64,000 nucleotides of DNA from Ruegeria haliotis (GTDB lineage Bacteria; Pseudomonadota; Alphaproteobacteria; Rhodobacterales; Rhodobacteraceae), in assembly GCF_013377785.1 (NCBI RefSeq), contig NZ_JABXWT010000008.1, positions 62,001 to 126,000 on the forward strand, in the 5' to 3' direction. The notes beneath the pieces were generated by a model that saw only the letters and a program-made list of their open reading frames with translations, was not told the origin of the DNA and ran no database searches. The translations under genes and the position numbers were made by a program. This document shows positions 41,029 through 49,352 of the stretch, one piece after another; the first letter of the stretch is position 1; the number at the start of each line of letters is the position of its first letter.

Positions 41029-41757
41029 ATGACGCAAATGTCGCTGGAAAATGTCACGATGCAGTTCGGACCGTTCCGGGCGCTGACTGATATGTCTTTT
41101 CACATCGAACGAGGCGAGATTCTAGGCGTGGCCGGGCCGAACGGCGCTGGCAAATCCACCCTGATGAATGTTTGTACCGGGGGTCTGCGCGCCTCGGGCG
41201 GGCAGGTCATTTTCAACGGTCAGGATATTACCCGGTTCAAACGACATCACCGCTGCGGGCTGGGCATCGCGCAGACATTCCAGATCCCCACGCTGCTGTC
41301 CTCGCTCACCGTGGGCGAAAATCTGCTGGCCGGACAGATCTTTGGGCGCGAAGTGCGGGGTGAAGAAACCGGGATTTCCATGGAGGACATCCTGTTCCTG
41401 ACCCAGCTTGAGGACCACCTGCCGATACCAGCCGCGCAGGCCGACCTGCTGACGCGCAAACGGATCATGCTGGGCGCGGCACTGGCCACAGGCCCCGAGA
41501 TCATCTTCATGGATGAGCCTCTAGGTGGTTTGAATGCCGAAGAGATTGTCGAGTTTTTGCAGGTCATTCGCCATGTGCGCGAAGAGCTGGGCATCACCAT
41601 TGTCATGGTCGAACACAAGACCCGCGCCCTGGCCGAAATCGCCGACCGCGTGTTGATCATCAATTTCGGCGAGTTTGTCATGCTCGACACCCCACAGGTC
41701 GTGCTCAACGACGACCATGTGGTCGAAATCTATCTGGGAAAGAGACACGATGCTTGA
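41029..41757 (+). CDS. Branched-chain-type ABC transporter ATP-binding protein (LivG-like)
   Basis: A 242-residue ATPase with Walker A GPNGAGKS and Walker B IIFMDEPLGGLN. The canonical LSGGQ signature is replaced by ADLLTRKRIMLGAAL, the same type of change as in the LivG at the left edge. It overlaps the LivF-like gene by 8 bases. Confidence 0.92.
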   Translation: MTQMSLENVTMQFGPFRALTDMSFHIERGEILGVAGPNGAGKSTLMNVCTGGLRASGGQVIFNGQDITRFKRHHRCGLGIAQTFQIPTLLSSLTVGENLLAGQIFGREVRGEETGISMEDILFLTQLEDHLPIPAAQADLLTRKRIMLGAALATGPEIIFMDEPLGGLNAEEIVEFLQVIRHVREELGITIVMVEHKTRALAEIADRVLIINFGEFVMLDTPQVVLNDDHVVEIYLGKRHDA

Positions 41758-42424
41758 GGTTGAGGGTATCAACGCCTTCTACGGCGATTTTCACGTGCTG
41801 CACGATGCCTCGCTGCGCGTTGGCAAAGGCGAGCTGGTGGCCGTGGTGGGTGCTAATGGTCACGGTAAAAGCACTTTGCTCAAGGCGATTTGCGGATTGA
41901 CTCCGGTGAAATCGGGCCAGATCCGGTTCGACGGTAGCGACATCGCCAGGTGCAAGACCCCGCATCTTGTGGGTCAGGGACTGGTTTACGTGGCTGAGGA
42001 CCGCCGTCTGTTTCCCGACATGACCGTTCTCGAAAACCTACAACTTGGGGCTTATCTGTCCGGCGCCCGGGCGCAGGAGGCGCAAAATCTCGACCGGATA
42101 TTCACACTTTACCCCCGTCTGGCCGAACGCCGTAAACAGTTGTGCCGTTCGTTGTCAGGGGGTGAGGCGCAGATGGTGGCGCTGGGACGCGGGCTGATGT
42201 CGAACCCTTCTCTGCTGGCGATTGACGAGCCGTCCCTGGGTCTGGCCCCGAACCTGACCGAGATGATGCTGAAGACCGTTTCGCAACTGAACAAGGACGG
42301 GCTGACCGTCCTGATCGTGGAACAAAGCCTGGCGCTGCTTCAGGGCATGATTGACCGGGTCTACTCCATCGAAGAAGGCATCGTGCGTGAAACCAATGCA
42401 GACAACATGCAGGAAGTGCTATGA
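41750..42424 (+). CDS. Branched-chain-type ABC transporter ATP-binding protein (LivF-like)
   Basis: A 224-residue ATPase with Walker A GANGHGKS, signature LSGGEAQM and Walker B LLAIDEPSLGLAPN. The ATG lies inside the end of the livG-like gene, and the stop overlaps the permease start by 4 bases (ATGATG). It pairs with the LivG-like ATPase. Confidence 0.93.
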   Translation: MLEVEGINAFYGDFHVLHDASLRVGKGELVAVVGANGHGKSTLLKAICGLTPVKSGQIRFDGSDIARCKTPHLVGQGLVYVAEDRRLFPDMTVLENLQLGAYLSGARAQEAQNLDRIFTLYPRLAERRKQLCRSLSGGEAQMVALGRGLMSNPSLLAIDEPSLGLAPNLTEMMLKTVSQLNKDGLTVLIVEQSLALLQGMIDRVYSIEEGIVRETNADNMQEVL

Positions 42425-43293
42425 TGCAGATACTTGAAATTCTGATCAGCGGCATCACCCAGGGCGCGGTCTATTGCGTTGTGGCAGTGGGCTTGTCACT
42501 TGTCTATGGCGCGTCGCGCATTCTGAACTTTGCCCATGGGTCTCTGTATTCGCTGGGCGGGTTTCTGGCTTGGTATCTGGTTGTCGGCGGGCCGGGACTG
42601 CCGCTGTGGCTGGCGTTTCTGCTGATCCTGCCGGTTCTGGCGCTGACCGGCGTGGTCATTGAGCGGGCCATCATCCGTCCTCTGCGCGGGTCAGACAACT
42701 GGAAGATCAACACCATCATGGTGACGCTGGGCCTGGCTTTCATCATTGAAAACGGGCTGCAACTGGTCTTTGGCCCAGGAACTCGCACTATTCCGCCCTT
42801 TGTCGAAGGATCACTTAGCATCGGTGGCATTACCATAACCTGGTACAAGCTGTCGATCTTCGTGATCTCATTGGCCTTGGTTGGCACGTTAGAGCTGTTT
42901 CTGTCCTCGACCCGCTATGGGCAGGCGGTGCGGGCCGTCAGTCAGGATATGCAGGGGGCCAATCAGGTTGGGATCAACGTCAATCAGGTGTTTTCGACCA
43001 CTTTTGCGCTGTCGGTGGTCCTGACCGGTGTCGCGGGAATCTTGCTAGCACCGGTGTTCCTTGTGTCACCGTTGGGCGGTTGGGCGCCGTTCCTCAAGGC
43101 CTTTGTGATCGTGGTTCTAGGCGGTCTGGGCAGCACCAAAGGGGCGTTCGTAGCTGCCTTTATCCTGGCCGTGCTCGAAGCCTTCGTCATTTTCTATATC
43201 GGTCCAAGCTGGGCCATGCCGGCCTGGCTCTTGATGCTGATCATCGTGTTGATGGTCCGTCCAAAAGGCCTGTTCGGCGTGTGGGAGAACTGA
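42421..43293 (+). CDS. Branched-chain-type ABC transporter permease (LivH-like)
   Basis: A 290-residue permease with GAVYCVVAVGLSLVYGASRILNFAHGSLY near the start and GGLGSTKGAFVAAF near the end, both LivH hallmarks. Two adjacent ATGs (42421, 42424) are possible. One base separates it from the LivM-like gene. Confidence 0.93.
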   Translation: MMQILEILISGITQGAVYCVVAVGLSLVYGASRILNFAHGSLYSLGGFLAWYLVVGGPGLPLWLAFLLILPVLALTGVVIERAIIRPLRGSDNWKINTIMVTLGLAFIIENGLQLVFGPGTRTIPPFVEGSLSIGGITITWYKLSIFVISLALVGTLELFLSSTRYGQAVRAVSQDMQGANQVGINVNQVFSTTFALSVVLTGVAGILLAPVFLVSPLGGWAPFLKAFVIVVLGGLGSTKGAFVAAFILAVLEAFVIFYIGPSWAMPAWLLMLIIVLMVRPKGLFGVWEN

Positions 43294-43294
43294 G

Positions 43295-44287
43295 ATGTCC
43301 GCAAAAATAAACGCGACCCTTGCCAAAATTCCGTCGGTCTTTACAGGCACCGGGCTCAAGCGTGACTCGATGGTCTATTGGGCCGTCGTGGCCGGGCTGG
43401 CCCTGCTGGGCGGGCTGATCGGCGACAGCTATGTCCACCACATCCTGATCCTGGTGTTCATCTGGTGCATCGTGATCGCCAGCTGGGATCTGATCCTGGG
43501 CTATGCCGGAATCTTCAACTATGCGCAGCTGGTGTTCTTTACCTTCGGCGCCTATGGCTCGGCGATGCTGTCGATCTATGCGGGGCTGACACCTTTGCTA
43601 GCGATTGCTGCCGCAGCCGGGATCGGGGCGGTGATCGGCCTGATCGTGGCGGTGCCCAGCCTGCGGCTGAAGGGCGAATATGTGGCCCTCTTCACCTTTG
43701 CCGTGCATCTGGCGCTGCCGCCGCTGATTCAGCAGGGCAAAGCCATCGGCATGGGCGGCAATACCGGTCTTCTGGGTATCCCATGGCTGAACCTGTTTGG
43801 CTATCAGGTGTCGTCGATTGACAAGCTGACCTGGTATTGGGTGGCGCTAGCTTTTGGCGCTGTCTGTGTCTACCTGATCTATTTCATCGTGCTGCGTGGA
43901 CGCATGGGTCTGGCGTTTATCGCCATGCGAGATGCCGATACTTTTGCGCAAGCCATCGGTGTGAATGAGTACAAGTACAAAATGCTTGCCTTTGTCGTCT
44001 CAGCCATGTTCACCGCCGTGGCGGGGGGGCTTTATGCGCACTACACATCCGTGGTGACGCCCAAAGTTCTTGGGACCGAGTTCTTTCTGATGGCGATGGT
44101 CATGCTAGCCATTGGCGGCATGGGGCGCTTCCCGGGCGCGGTGCTGGGTGTGTTCATCGTGGTGATCGGCAATGAGCTGCTGCGCAGCTTTGACGATTAT
44201 CGCCTGCTGCTCTTGGGGATAGCCGTGGTGCTGACGGTGATTTTCCTGCCCAATGGCGTGGCCGGGCTGTTTGCGAAACGCAAATAA
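43295..44287 (+). CDS. Branched-chain-type ABC transporter permease (LivM-like)
   Basis: A 330-residue permease with SWDLILGYAGIFNYAQLVFF and the C-terminal GGMGRFPGAVLGVF loop. It completes the second Liv importer, which unlike the first is wholly inside the window. An intrinsic terminator follows. Confidence 0.93.
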   Translation: MSAKINATLAKIPSVFTGTGLKRDSMVYWAVVAGLALLGGLIGDSYVHHILILVFIWCIVIASWDLILGYAGIFNYAQLVFFTFGAYGSAMLSIYAGLTPLLAIAAAAGIGAVIGLIVAVPSLRLKGEYVALFTFAVHLALPPLIQQGKAIGMGGNTGLLGIPWLNLFGYQVSSIDKLTWYWVALAFGAVCVYLIYFIVLRGRMGLAFIAMRDADTFAQAIGVNEYKYKMLAFVVSAMFTAVAGGLYAHYTSVVTPKVLGTEFFLMAMVMLAIGGMGRFPGAVLGVFIVVIGNELLRSFDDYRLLLLGIAVVLTVIFLPNGVAGLFAKRK

Positions 44288-44292
44288 GACAG

Positions 44293-44317
44293 CCCGCCCC
44301 GACACCGGGGCGGGTTT
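44293..44317. terminator. Intrinsic terminator at the end of the Liv operon
   Basis: A 9-bp G+C stem (CCCGCCCCG/CGGGGCGGG) with ACAC loop followed by TTTC. It lies between the convergent livM-like and LysR genes and just touches the LysR stop, so it can serve both. Confidence 0.75.
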
Positions 44318-45240
44318 CATTCAAAGAATTCGCGACCGTAATCGCTGTCGCGGAACTGATCGGCCTGATCCAACAGCCAGTTCTGAAACGCTTCAATCTT
44401 GGATTTGTGCGCGGCGGAATGGGGACAGACCAGGTAATAACTTTTGTTCTTGATCTTGGCGGGATGCGGCACCACTAGCCGCCCGTCAGCCACGTACCGC
44501 GCCGCCGCAATCAGGCTGACCAGGCTGACGCCATGGCCGTCGCTGGCGGTCAGCAGGCACATATGTTCCTCGGAATAGGTCACAAAGGGGCGAAACCCGG
44601 CAGACGTGATGCCATGCTGCGCCAGCCATTTCTGCCAGCTGGGATCGGCCTCGGAATAGCCGGCCCATTCATATTGTATCAACCGGGCCGAGGCCAGATC
44701 TTCGGTCGTTTGCAAAGTCTTAGCCAGATCCGGTCGGCAGACGGGGGCAACGAAATCATCCAGCACCCAGGCGCAATGCATATCAGGGTAATCTCCAAAC
44801 CCATAGCGGATGGCGATATCCACCGGTTCGGCTTTGAAATCGGTTACCGTATCGCTGCCCAGAATGCGCACCGACAGGCTGGGATAAAGCTCGGCAAACT
44901 GCGCCAGACGCGGGCTGAGCCAGTTCGAGGCAAAAGAGGTGGTGGTCGAGATGGTCAGATCGCCATCAATCTCATCCTGCGCCAACGCATCGGTGCCCGC
45001 CACCAGATGTTCGAACGCGGTCGAGATATGTTGGGCATAGATCGCCCCATCTTGGGTCAGGGTGACAAATCGGTTCGACCGGTTCAGCAATTGCAGACCA
45101 AGATGGGTTTCCAATGCTTTGACTTGATGCGACACCGCCGTGGGCGTCACGCACAACTCATCTGCGGCATCCTTGAAGCTCAGGTGCCGGGCGACAGCTT
45201 CAAAGGCTTGAACGCTTTTCAAATTGGGGAGACGGGACAT
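44317..45240 (-). CDS. LysR-type regulator (GcvA-like)
   Basis: A 307-residue GcvA-type LysR protein (RLPNLKSVQAFEAVARHLSFKDAADEL, HTH VTPTAVSHQVKALE). ATG at 45240 matches the family start; a longer reading adds an unconserved extension. It is convergent with the Liv operon and lies downstream of the VOC gene on the same strand. It could control the Liv set, the VOC gene or the divergent DUF1989 operon. Confidence 0.9.
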   Translation of the reverse strand: MSRLPNLKSVQAFEAVARHLSFKDAADELCVTPTAVSHQVKALETHLGLQLLNRSNRFVTLTQDGAIYAQHISTAFEHLVAGTDALAQDEIDGDLTISTTTSFASNWLSPRLAQFAELYPSLSVRILGSDTVTDFKAEPVDIAIRYGFGDYPDMHCAWVLDDFVAPVCRPDLAKTLQTTEDLASARLIQYEWAGYSEADPSWQKWLAQHGITSAGFRPFVTYSEEHMCLLTASDGHGVSLVSLIAAARYVADGRLVVPHPAKIKNKSYYLVCPHSAAHKSKIEAFQNWLLDQADQFRDSDYGREFFE

Positions 45241-45352
45241 GTGCCATCTTTGACGCCGGGTGGAGTTTCCGGGACCATATCGCAAGTTGAGAGAATTCGA
45301 TACGGCACAAATCTCCACCCGACATTCTAGGTGAGCGGCAGGGTTTTCGGGG

Positions 45353-45931
45353 TTACCAGGTCACCTCACCCTCTGGTTTGGCCGGGAACCAGCTTTCAGG
45401 TTCCGGGTAATCCCAGTCTTCGGGGAAGTGATAGGTTTCAAATGTGGTGCCAGTGGCGTCACCGGTTTCGAAGAAGGCAAATGCGTTCTTGCCCTTCCAC
45501 TTGCCTGATTGCACCAGTTTGAACCCACGTTTTTCGAACTCGGCCAGACGATCCTCCCACGGGGCGTCATTGCAGTCATAGGCCACGTGGTGAAAAGCGG
45601 TGCCGTTCTTGTCCAGGAAATCCTTGAAGATCGAGGAGCCCCAGAGCGGCTCCATCAGCTCCCAGATCATGTTGCCGGATTTGGCAAAACACACTTTAAG
45701 TGCGAATTCGCACGGCTCGCCCTTATAGGTCTGATCGGTCACGTTTTTCGGCGAAAACTCGTACACTGCCCAGGGTCCTATCCCCAGTCGGCACAGTCCT
45801 TCCATGGTTTTCACATGATCATCGGTGACAATCGCCAGCTCGACCACATTGCCCATGAAGGTGTTTGACAGCGTTTCGTCACTGGTGACTTCGGGCAGGT
45901 TCGAAAGGATGTCTTGAGGTAGGTTTGTCAT
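45353..45931 (-). CDS. VOC-superfamily protein (glyoxalase/epimerase-like)
   Basis: A 192-residue protein with two VOC modules: VVELAIVTDDHVKTMEGLCRLGIGPW and FHHVAYDCNDAPWEDRLAEFEKRGF. The HHVAYDC and late Glu (FETYH) fit a metal site. ATG at 45931 is used; several in-frame ATGs upstream (45946, 45943, 45937) make the start uncertain. Family members include methylmalonyl-CoA epimerase and glyoxalase, so function is open. The 257 bases upstream are a divergent promoter region shared with the DUF1989 operon. Confidence 0.8.
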   Translation of the reverse strand: MTNLPQDILSNLPEVTSDETLSNTFMGNVVELAIVTDDHVKTMEGLCRLGIGPWAVYEFSPKNVTDQTYKGEPCEFALKVCFAKSGNMIWELMEPLWGSSIFKDFLDKNGTAFHHVAYDCNDAPWEDRLAEFEKRGFKLVQSGKWKGKNAFAFFETGDATGTTFETYHFPEDWDYPEPESWFPAKPEGEVTW

Positions 45932-46188
45932 CGGCATTTCCATCATTGTAAACCACGGCATCGCAGCCCTTGAACCAGTCTTGAACCGGAGTGTCGGACT
46001 TGTCACACGATGATATGTCATGCTGGACGTGAGAGATTTTCATCTACGCCCTTTGGGAACCCGGTTTCGCCGCTGCAAGGATGGACAATGCGATTTTCCT
46101 TCAGTCTGACCTGAGATTTCCTCAGTTTCCGATGGCGTCAGTATAGTGTGTCTTTGGGTGCAACAAATTGATCAACAAGGATTGCGCC

Positions 46189-46875
46189 ATGAAGGATTCC
46201 TCCTTTGACCCCGGACAGCCCGACGGCACCAACCAAAGCCTTGGTCTTGGTCTGCCGGATGGCGGCACGCCAGAACTGGGTACCACCTACGAAATCCCCG
46301 CCCGTTGCGGGCGGGCCGTTCGAGTCAAAAAAGGGCAGGTGCTGACGGTCTCGAACCCGGCGGGCTATCAGGTCTGTGATTTCTGGATATTTAACGCCAA
46401 CGACATCGAGGAATATAGCTCGATGGAGCACCTGCACACTTCGCTTCTGTCGATCTTTCCCAAGGCGGGTGATGGCGTTGCATCAAATCTACGCCGGTCG
46501 CTGATGACGATCACCGAAGACACTTCGCCCGGCATCCATGACACCGTAATCGCAAATTGCGATCACGCCCGTTACAAACAGCTCGGCCTGACGGAATACC
46601 ATGAGAACTGCGCCGACAACCTTCGTCAATCGCTGATTGCAATCGGTCTGCGCGCCCCTGCGATCCCTGCGCCGTTCAACCTTTGGATGAATGTGCCGGT
46701 TGGCTCCGATGGCGGCCTCAGCTTTCAGCCACCTGTGGCTAAGCCGGGGGACTATATGTCGTTCAAGGCGGATATGGATGTGATCGCGGTGATGTCCGCC
46801 TGCCCGCAGGATGTGACACCAGTGAATGGCGAGGGCACCTCGCCCGCCGGTCTGACATTCCGGGTCGATGGGTAA
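46189..46875 (+). CDS. DUF1989 family protein (urea/guanidine carboxylase-associated; carboxyguanidine deiminase-like)
   Basis: A 228-residue DUF1989 protein. The core reads GRAVRVKKGQVLTVSNPAGYQVCDFWIFNAND, then CADNLRQSLIAIGL and PFNLWMNVPV, all characteristic. Two DUF1989 proteins together are known to deiminate carboxyguanidine in guanidine-degrading bacteria; this gene stands alone. ATG at 46189 has AAGGA eight bases upstream. It begins an operon with an amidohydrolase, a deacetylase-fold hydrolase, an amidase and an NTF2-like protein, which suggests stepwise hydrolysis of a nitrogen-rich small molecule. Confidence 0.85.
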   Translation: MKDSSFDPGQPDGTNQSLGLGLPDGGTPELGTTYEIPARCGRAVRVKKGQVLTVSNPAGYQVCDFWIFNANDIEEYSSMEHLHTSLLSIFPKAGDGVASNLRRSLMTITEDTSPGIHDTVIANCDHARYKQLGLTEYHENCADNLRQSLIAIGLRAPAIPAPFNLWMNVPVGSDGGLSFQPPVAKPGDYMSFKADMDVIAVMSACPQDVTPVNGEGTSPAGLTFRVDG

Positions 46876-46881
46876 TCCGTG

Positions 46882-48468
46882 ATGGCGGACATGCTTCTCT
46901 GGGGTCGGTGGGTTGTTGTCTCGGCAGATGATGTGCGCGAGGACAGCGCCGTTTTGCTGCGCGGCGGTCGTGTGGCCGAGATCGGCAAGGCGCCCGAGAT
47001 GCGCGCGCGTCATGCAGGTATCCCCGAACATGGTGGGGCGGATTGCACCATCCTGCCGGGGCTGATCAACGCGCATCACCATTGTTATGGGATCGAGCTG
47101 GTCAATCAGAAAGTTAAAGATGACTTTCTGGAGCCGTGGATGTTTTGCGGTCCTTCCATGGTTGGGTTGTCGCCCTATCTGTCCTCGGCCCATTCGGCGC
47201 TGCGGCTGCTGAAAACCGGGGTGACAGCCGTGGTCGACATGTGCTCGGCCGGGGTGACGCGGGAAAGCGGAGAAGTGCGGCTGCTGGAAAAGGCTCAGGC
47301 CTATCGCGACGCCGGTCTGCGCGCGGCCATCGCACCCGGTGAACGTTGGCAGAACCGGATCGTACATGGCGCCGGGGAAGAGGCCGGATTTCTGGCCACC
47401 CTGCCGCAAAATCTGCGCGATGATCTGGCCCGCAACGAGGCGGGGCGCGCGCGATTGAGCCCTGATGCCTATTTCGAACTGATGGCTGCGCTGGTGCCGC
47501 AGGGCGACGGGTTGCGCGACTTCTGGTTTGGGCCCACCGGCCCGCAATGGACCCCAGACGCAGTTCTCGCCCGTGTCGCGCAAGAGGCCGAGCGGCTGGA
47601 CACCCGCATCCAGACCCACGCATTGGAAAGCTTTTACGAAGGGCTGGAAAGCCAGCAGATCCGCGGCAAGCATCTGATGCAGCATTTCGCAGATCAGGGG
47701 ATTCTGTCCGAGCGGCTGTCCCTTGCTCATGTGGTTTGGGCCGGGCCGCAGGATATCGAAGAACTGGCCCGCAGCGGCGTTCAGGTCAGTCACAATCCCA
47801 GTTCGAACCTGCGGCTGCGCTCGGGCGTGGCACCGATTGCCGACATGTGCGGCAACGGGGTCAGCGTTGCGTTGGGGATGGATGGCACCACGCTGGGCGG
47901 GGCCGAAGATATCTTTACCGAGATGCGTCTGGCACTGGCGTTGAACACGCCGCCGCACCGTTCGGCCAAAGCGCTGAACGCTCGCGATGTGCTGGCGCTG
48001 GCCACCCAAGGTGGGGCCCGGGTTCTGGGCCGTGCCCATGAGTTGGGACAGCTTCAACTGGGCTATTGCGCCGATGCCGTGGTTCTGGACCTGAGCCGAC
48101 CGATGTCACCCTGGTGTGCGCCGGATGTGGACCCGATCGAGCTGATCGTAGGTCGCGCAACCGCCGCTGATGTGCGCGACGTGATCGTGAACGGCGCGCT
48201 GGTGGTCGCCCATGGCACCGTGACTGGCCTGAACGAAACTCAGCTGCTGCAAAAACTGCGCGCTGAGCTGGAGCAGAGCCCGCCCGATGACGCGGCGCTG
48301 ACACTGGCACGCAACCTACGCCCCTATCTGCTGGATTGGTACGCCCATTGGGAACAGGCCGGAACTGTCCCGGTCACCCGCTATGGCGCGCCGTTCCCGA
48401 TGCACAAAACATCGCCTCTGGCTGCACGGACCCCCGCACCCAAGGTGAAACTAGGAGAGGTAACATGA
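46882..48468 (+). CDS. Amidohydrolase (AtzA/TrzN/8-oxoguanine deaminase-like)
   Basis: A 528-residue metal-dependent hydrolase of subtype III. The metal ligands are His65 and His67 (LINAHHHCYG), a His in QTHALES, a His in SLAHVVW and Asp in ALGMDGTT; C-terminal beta-sandwich residues (YCADAVVLDL) are present. Family members deaminate or dechlorinate purines, pterins, cytosine and s-triazines. A GTG three bases upstream is an alternative start. Stop overlaps the next ATG. The substrate cannot be read, but the neighbours suggest a cyclic ureide, guanidine or triazine type compound. Confidence 0.88.
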   Translation: MADMLLWGRWVVVSADDVREDSAVLLRGGRVAEIGKAPEMRARHAGIPEHGGADCTILPGLINAHHHCYGIELVNQKVKDDFLEPWMFCGPSMVGLSPYLSSAHSALRLLKTGVTAVVDMCSAGVTRESGEVRLLEKAQAYRDAGLRAAIAPGERWQNRIVHGAGEEAGFLATLPQNLRDDLARNEAGRARLSPDAYFELMAALVPQGDGLRDFWFGPTGPQWTPDAVLARVAQEAERLDTRIQTHALESFYEGLESQQIRGKHLMQHFADQGILSERLSLAHVVWAGPQDIEELARSGVQVSHNPSSNLRLRSGVAPIADMCGNGVSVALGMDGTTLGGAEDIFTEMRLALALNTPPHRSAKALNARDVLALATQGGARVLGRAHELGQLQLGYCADAVVLDLSRPMSPWCAPDVDPIELIVGRATAADVRDVIVNGALVVAHGTVTGLNETQLLQKLRAELEQSPPDDAALTLARNLRPYLLDWYAHWEQAGTVPVTRYGAPFPMHKTSPLAARTPAPKVKLGEVT

Positions 48469-49352
48469 TCCGCAATCCAATCAAATGGCCGAATGGTGCG
48501 CGCTGCGCCTGTGCGATCAGCTTTGATATCGACGCTGACAGCCTGATCCACATCTCGCGCCCCAAGGACGGGCATGACCGTCTTTATCCGATCTCGATGG
48601 GGCGGTATGGCCCCACCGTGGCGATCCCGCGTATTCTTGAGACCTATCGCAAATTCGGCCTGAAGCAGTCCTTCTTTGTACCGGGCTGGGTAGTCGAGCA
48701 ATACCCGGACACGATGGAGATGATCCTGAAGGATGGTCATGAGATTGGCCATCACGGCTATTTGCACGAAGACCCGACCGCCCATGGCCCGGCCGAGCAA
48801 CGCGAATGGTTCGAACGCACTTTGGACAGCCACAAACGGGTCATCGGCAATACACCCAAGGGTTATCGCGCGCCGGTTTATAATGTGAACCAGTCAGTGA
48901 TCGATCTGATGATCGAACACGGGTTCGAATACGAAAGCTCGCTGATGGCTGACGATATTCCCTATTTGATGAAAACGGCCAAGGGCTCTTTGGTGGAACT
49001 GCCGGTTCATTGGGGCACTGATGACTGGCCGCCCTTCGCCCATTACGACGAAATCGGATACATGATGCCTGTCGCGAGCCCCAGCCAGGGTCTGGAAGGG
49101 TTCTGGGAAGAGTTTGAGGCACAATACGAAGCCGGTGGTTTCTGGCTGGCCATCTGGCACCCGTTCCTTACGGGCCGTCTGGCGCGCTGGCGGCAGGTCG
49201 AGCGATGGCTGGAGGCCGTTCTGCAACGGGGAGACATCTGGTTTGCTCCGATGCATGAAATCGCTGCCCATGTCCGGGCCGAGGCCGCCAAAGACCCCAA
49301 CGCCGTACGTGTTGAGCGGCTGCCTTATTACACCAAACCTGTCCTGTTCTAA
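48465..49352 (+). CDS. Polysaccharide deacetylase-fold hydrolase (PuuE allantoinase-like)
   Basis: A 295-residue NodB-fold protein. The metal/catalytic stretches are SFDIDADS (Asp21/23/25) and HEIGHHGYLHE, with RAPVYNVNQSVIDLMIEHGFEYESS and the late WHPFLTG His. This pattern fits the cytoplasmic, signal-less group that includes PuuE-type allantoinase and cyclic imide hydrolases, more than cell-wall deacetylases. GGAGAGG precedes the ATG. Stop and next start share one base. It likely opens a ring or cleaves an amide in the pathway. Confidence 0.87.
   Translation: MIRNPIKWPNGARCACAISFDIDADSLIHISRPKDGHDRLYPISMGRYGPTVAIPRILETYRKFGLKQSFFVPGWVVEQYPDTMEMILKDGHEIGHHGYLHEDPTAHGPAEQREWFERTLDSHKRVIGNTPKGYRAPVYNVNQSVIDLMIEHGFEYESSLMADDIPYLMKTAKGSLVELPVHWGTDDWPPFAHYDEIGYMMPVASPSQGLEGFWEEFEAQYEAGGFWLAIWHPFLTGRLARWRQVERWLEAVLQRGDIWFAPMHEIAAHVRAEAAKDPNAVRVERLPYYTKPVLF

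Noticed and set aside
46489-48057. 522-codon minus-strand open frame opposite the DUF1989 and amidohydrolase genes
   Set aside because: It is a shadow frame in G+C-rich coding DNA, without a domain or a plausible start, opposite genes whose metal-ligand motifs are clear.
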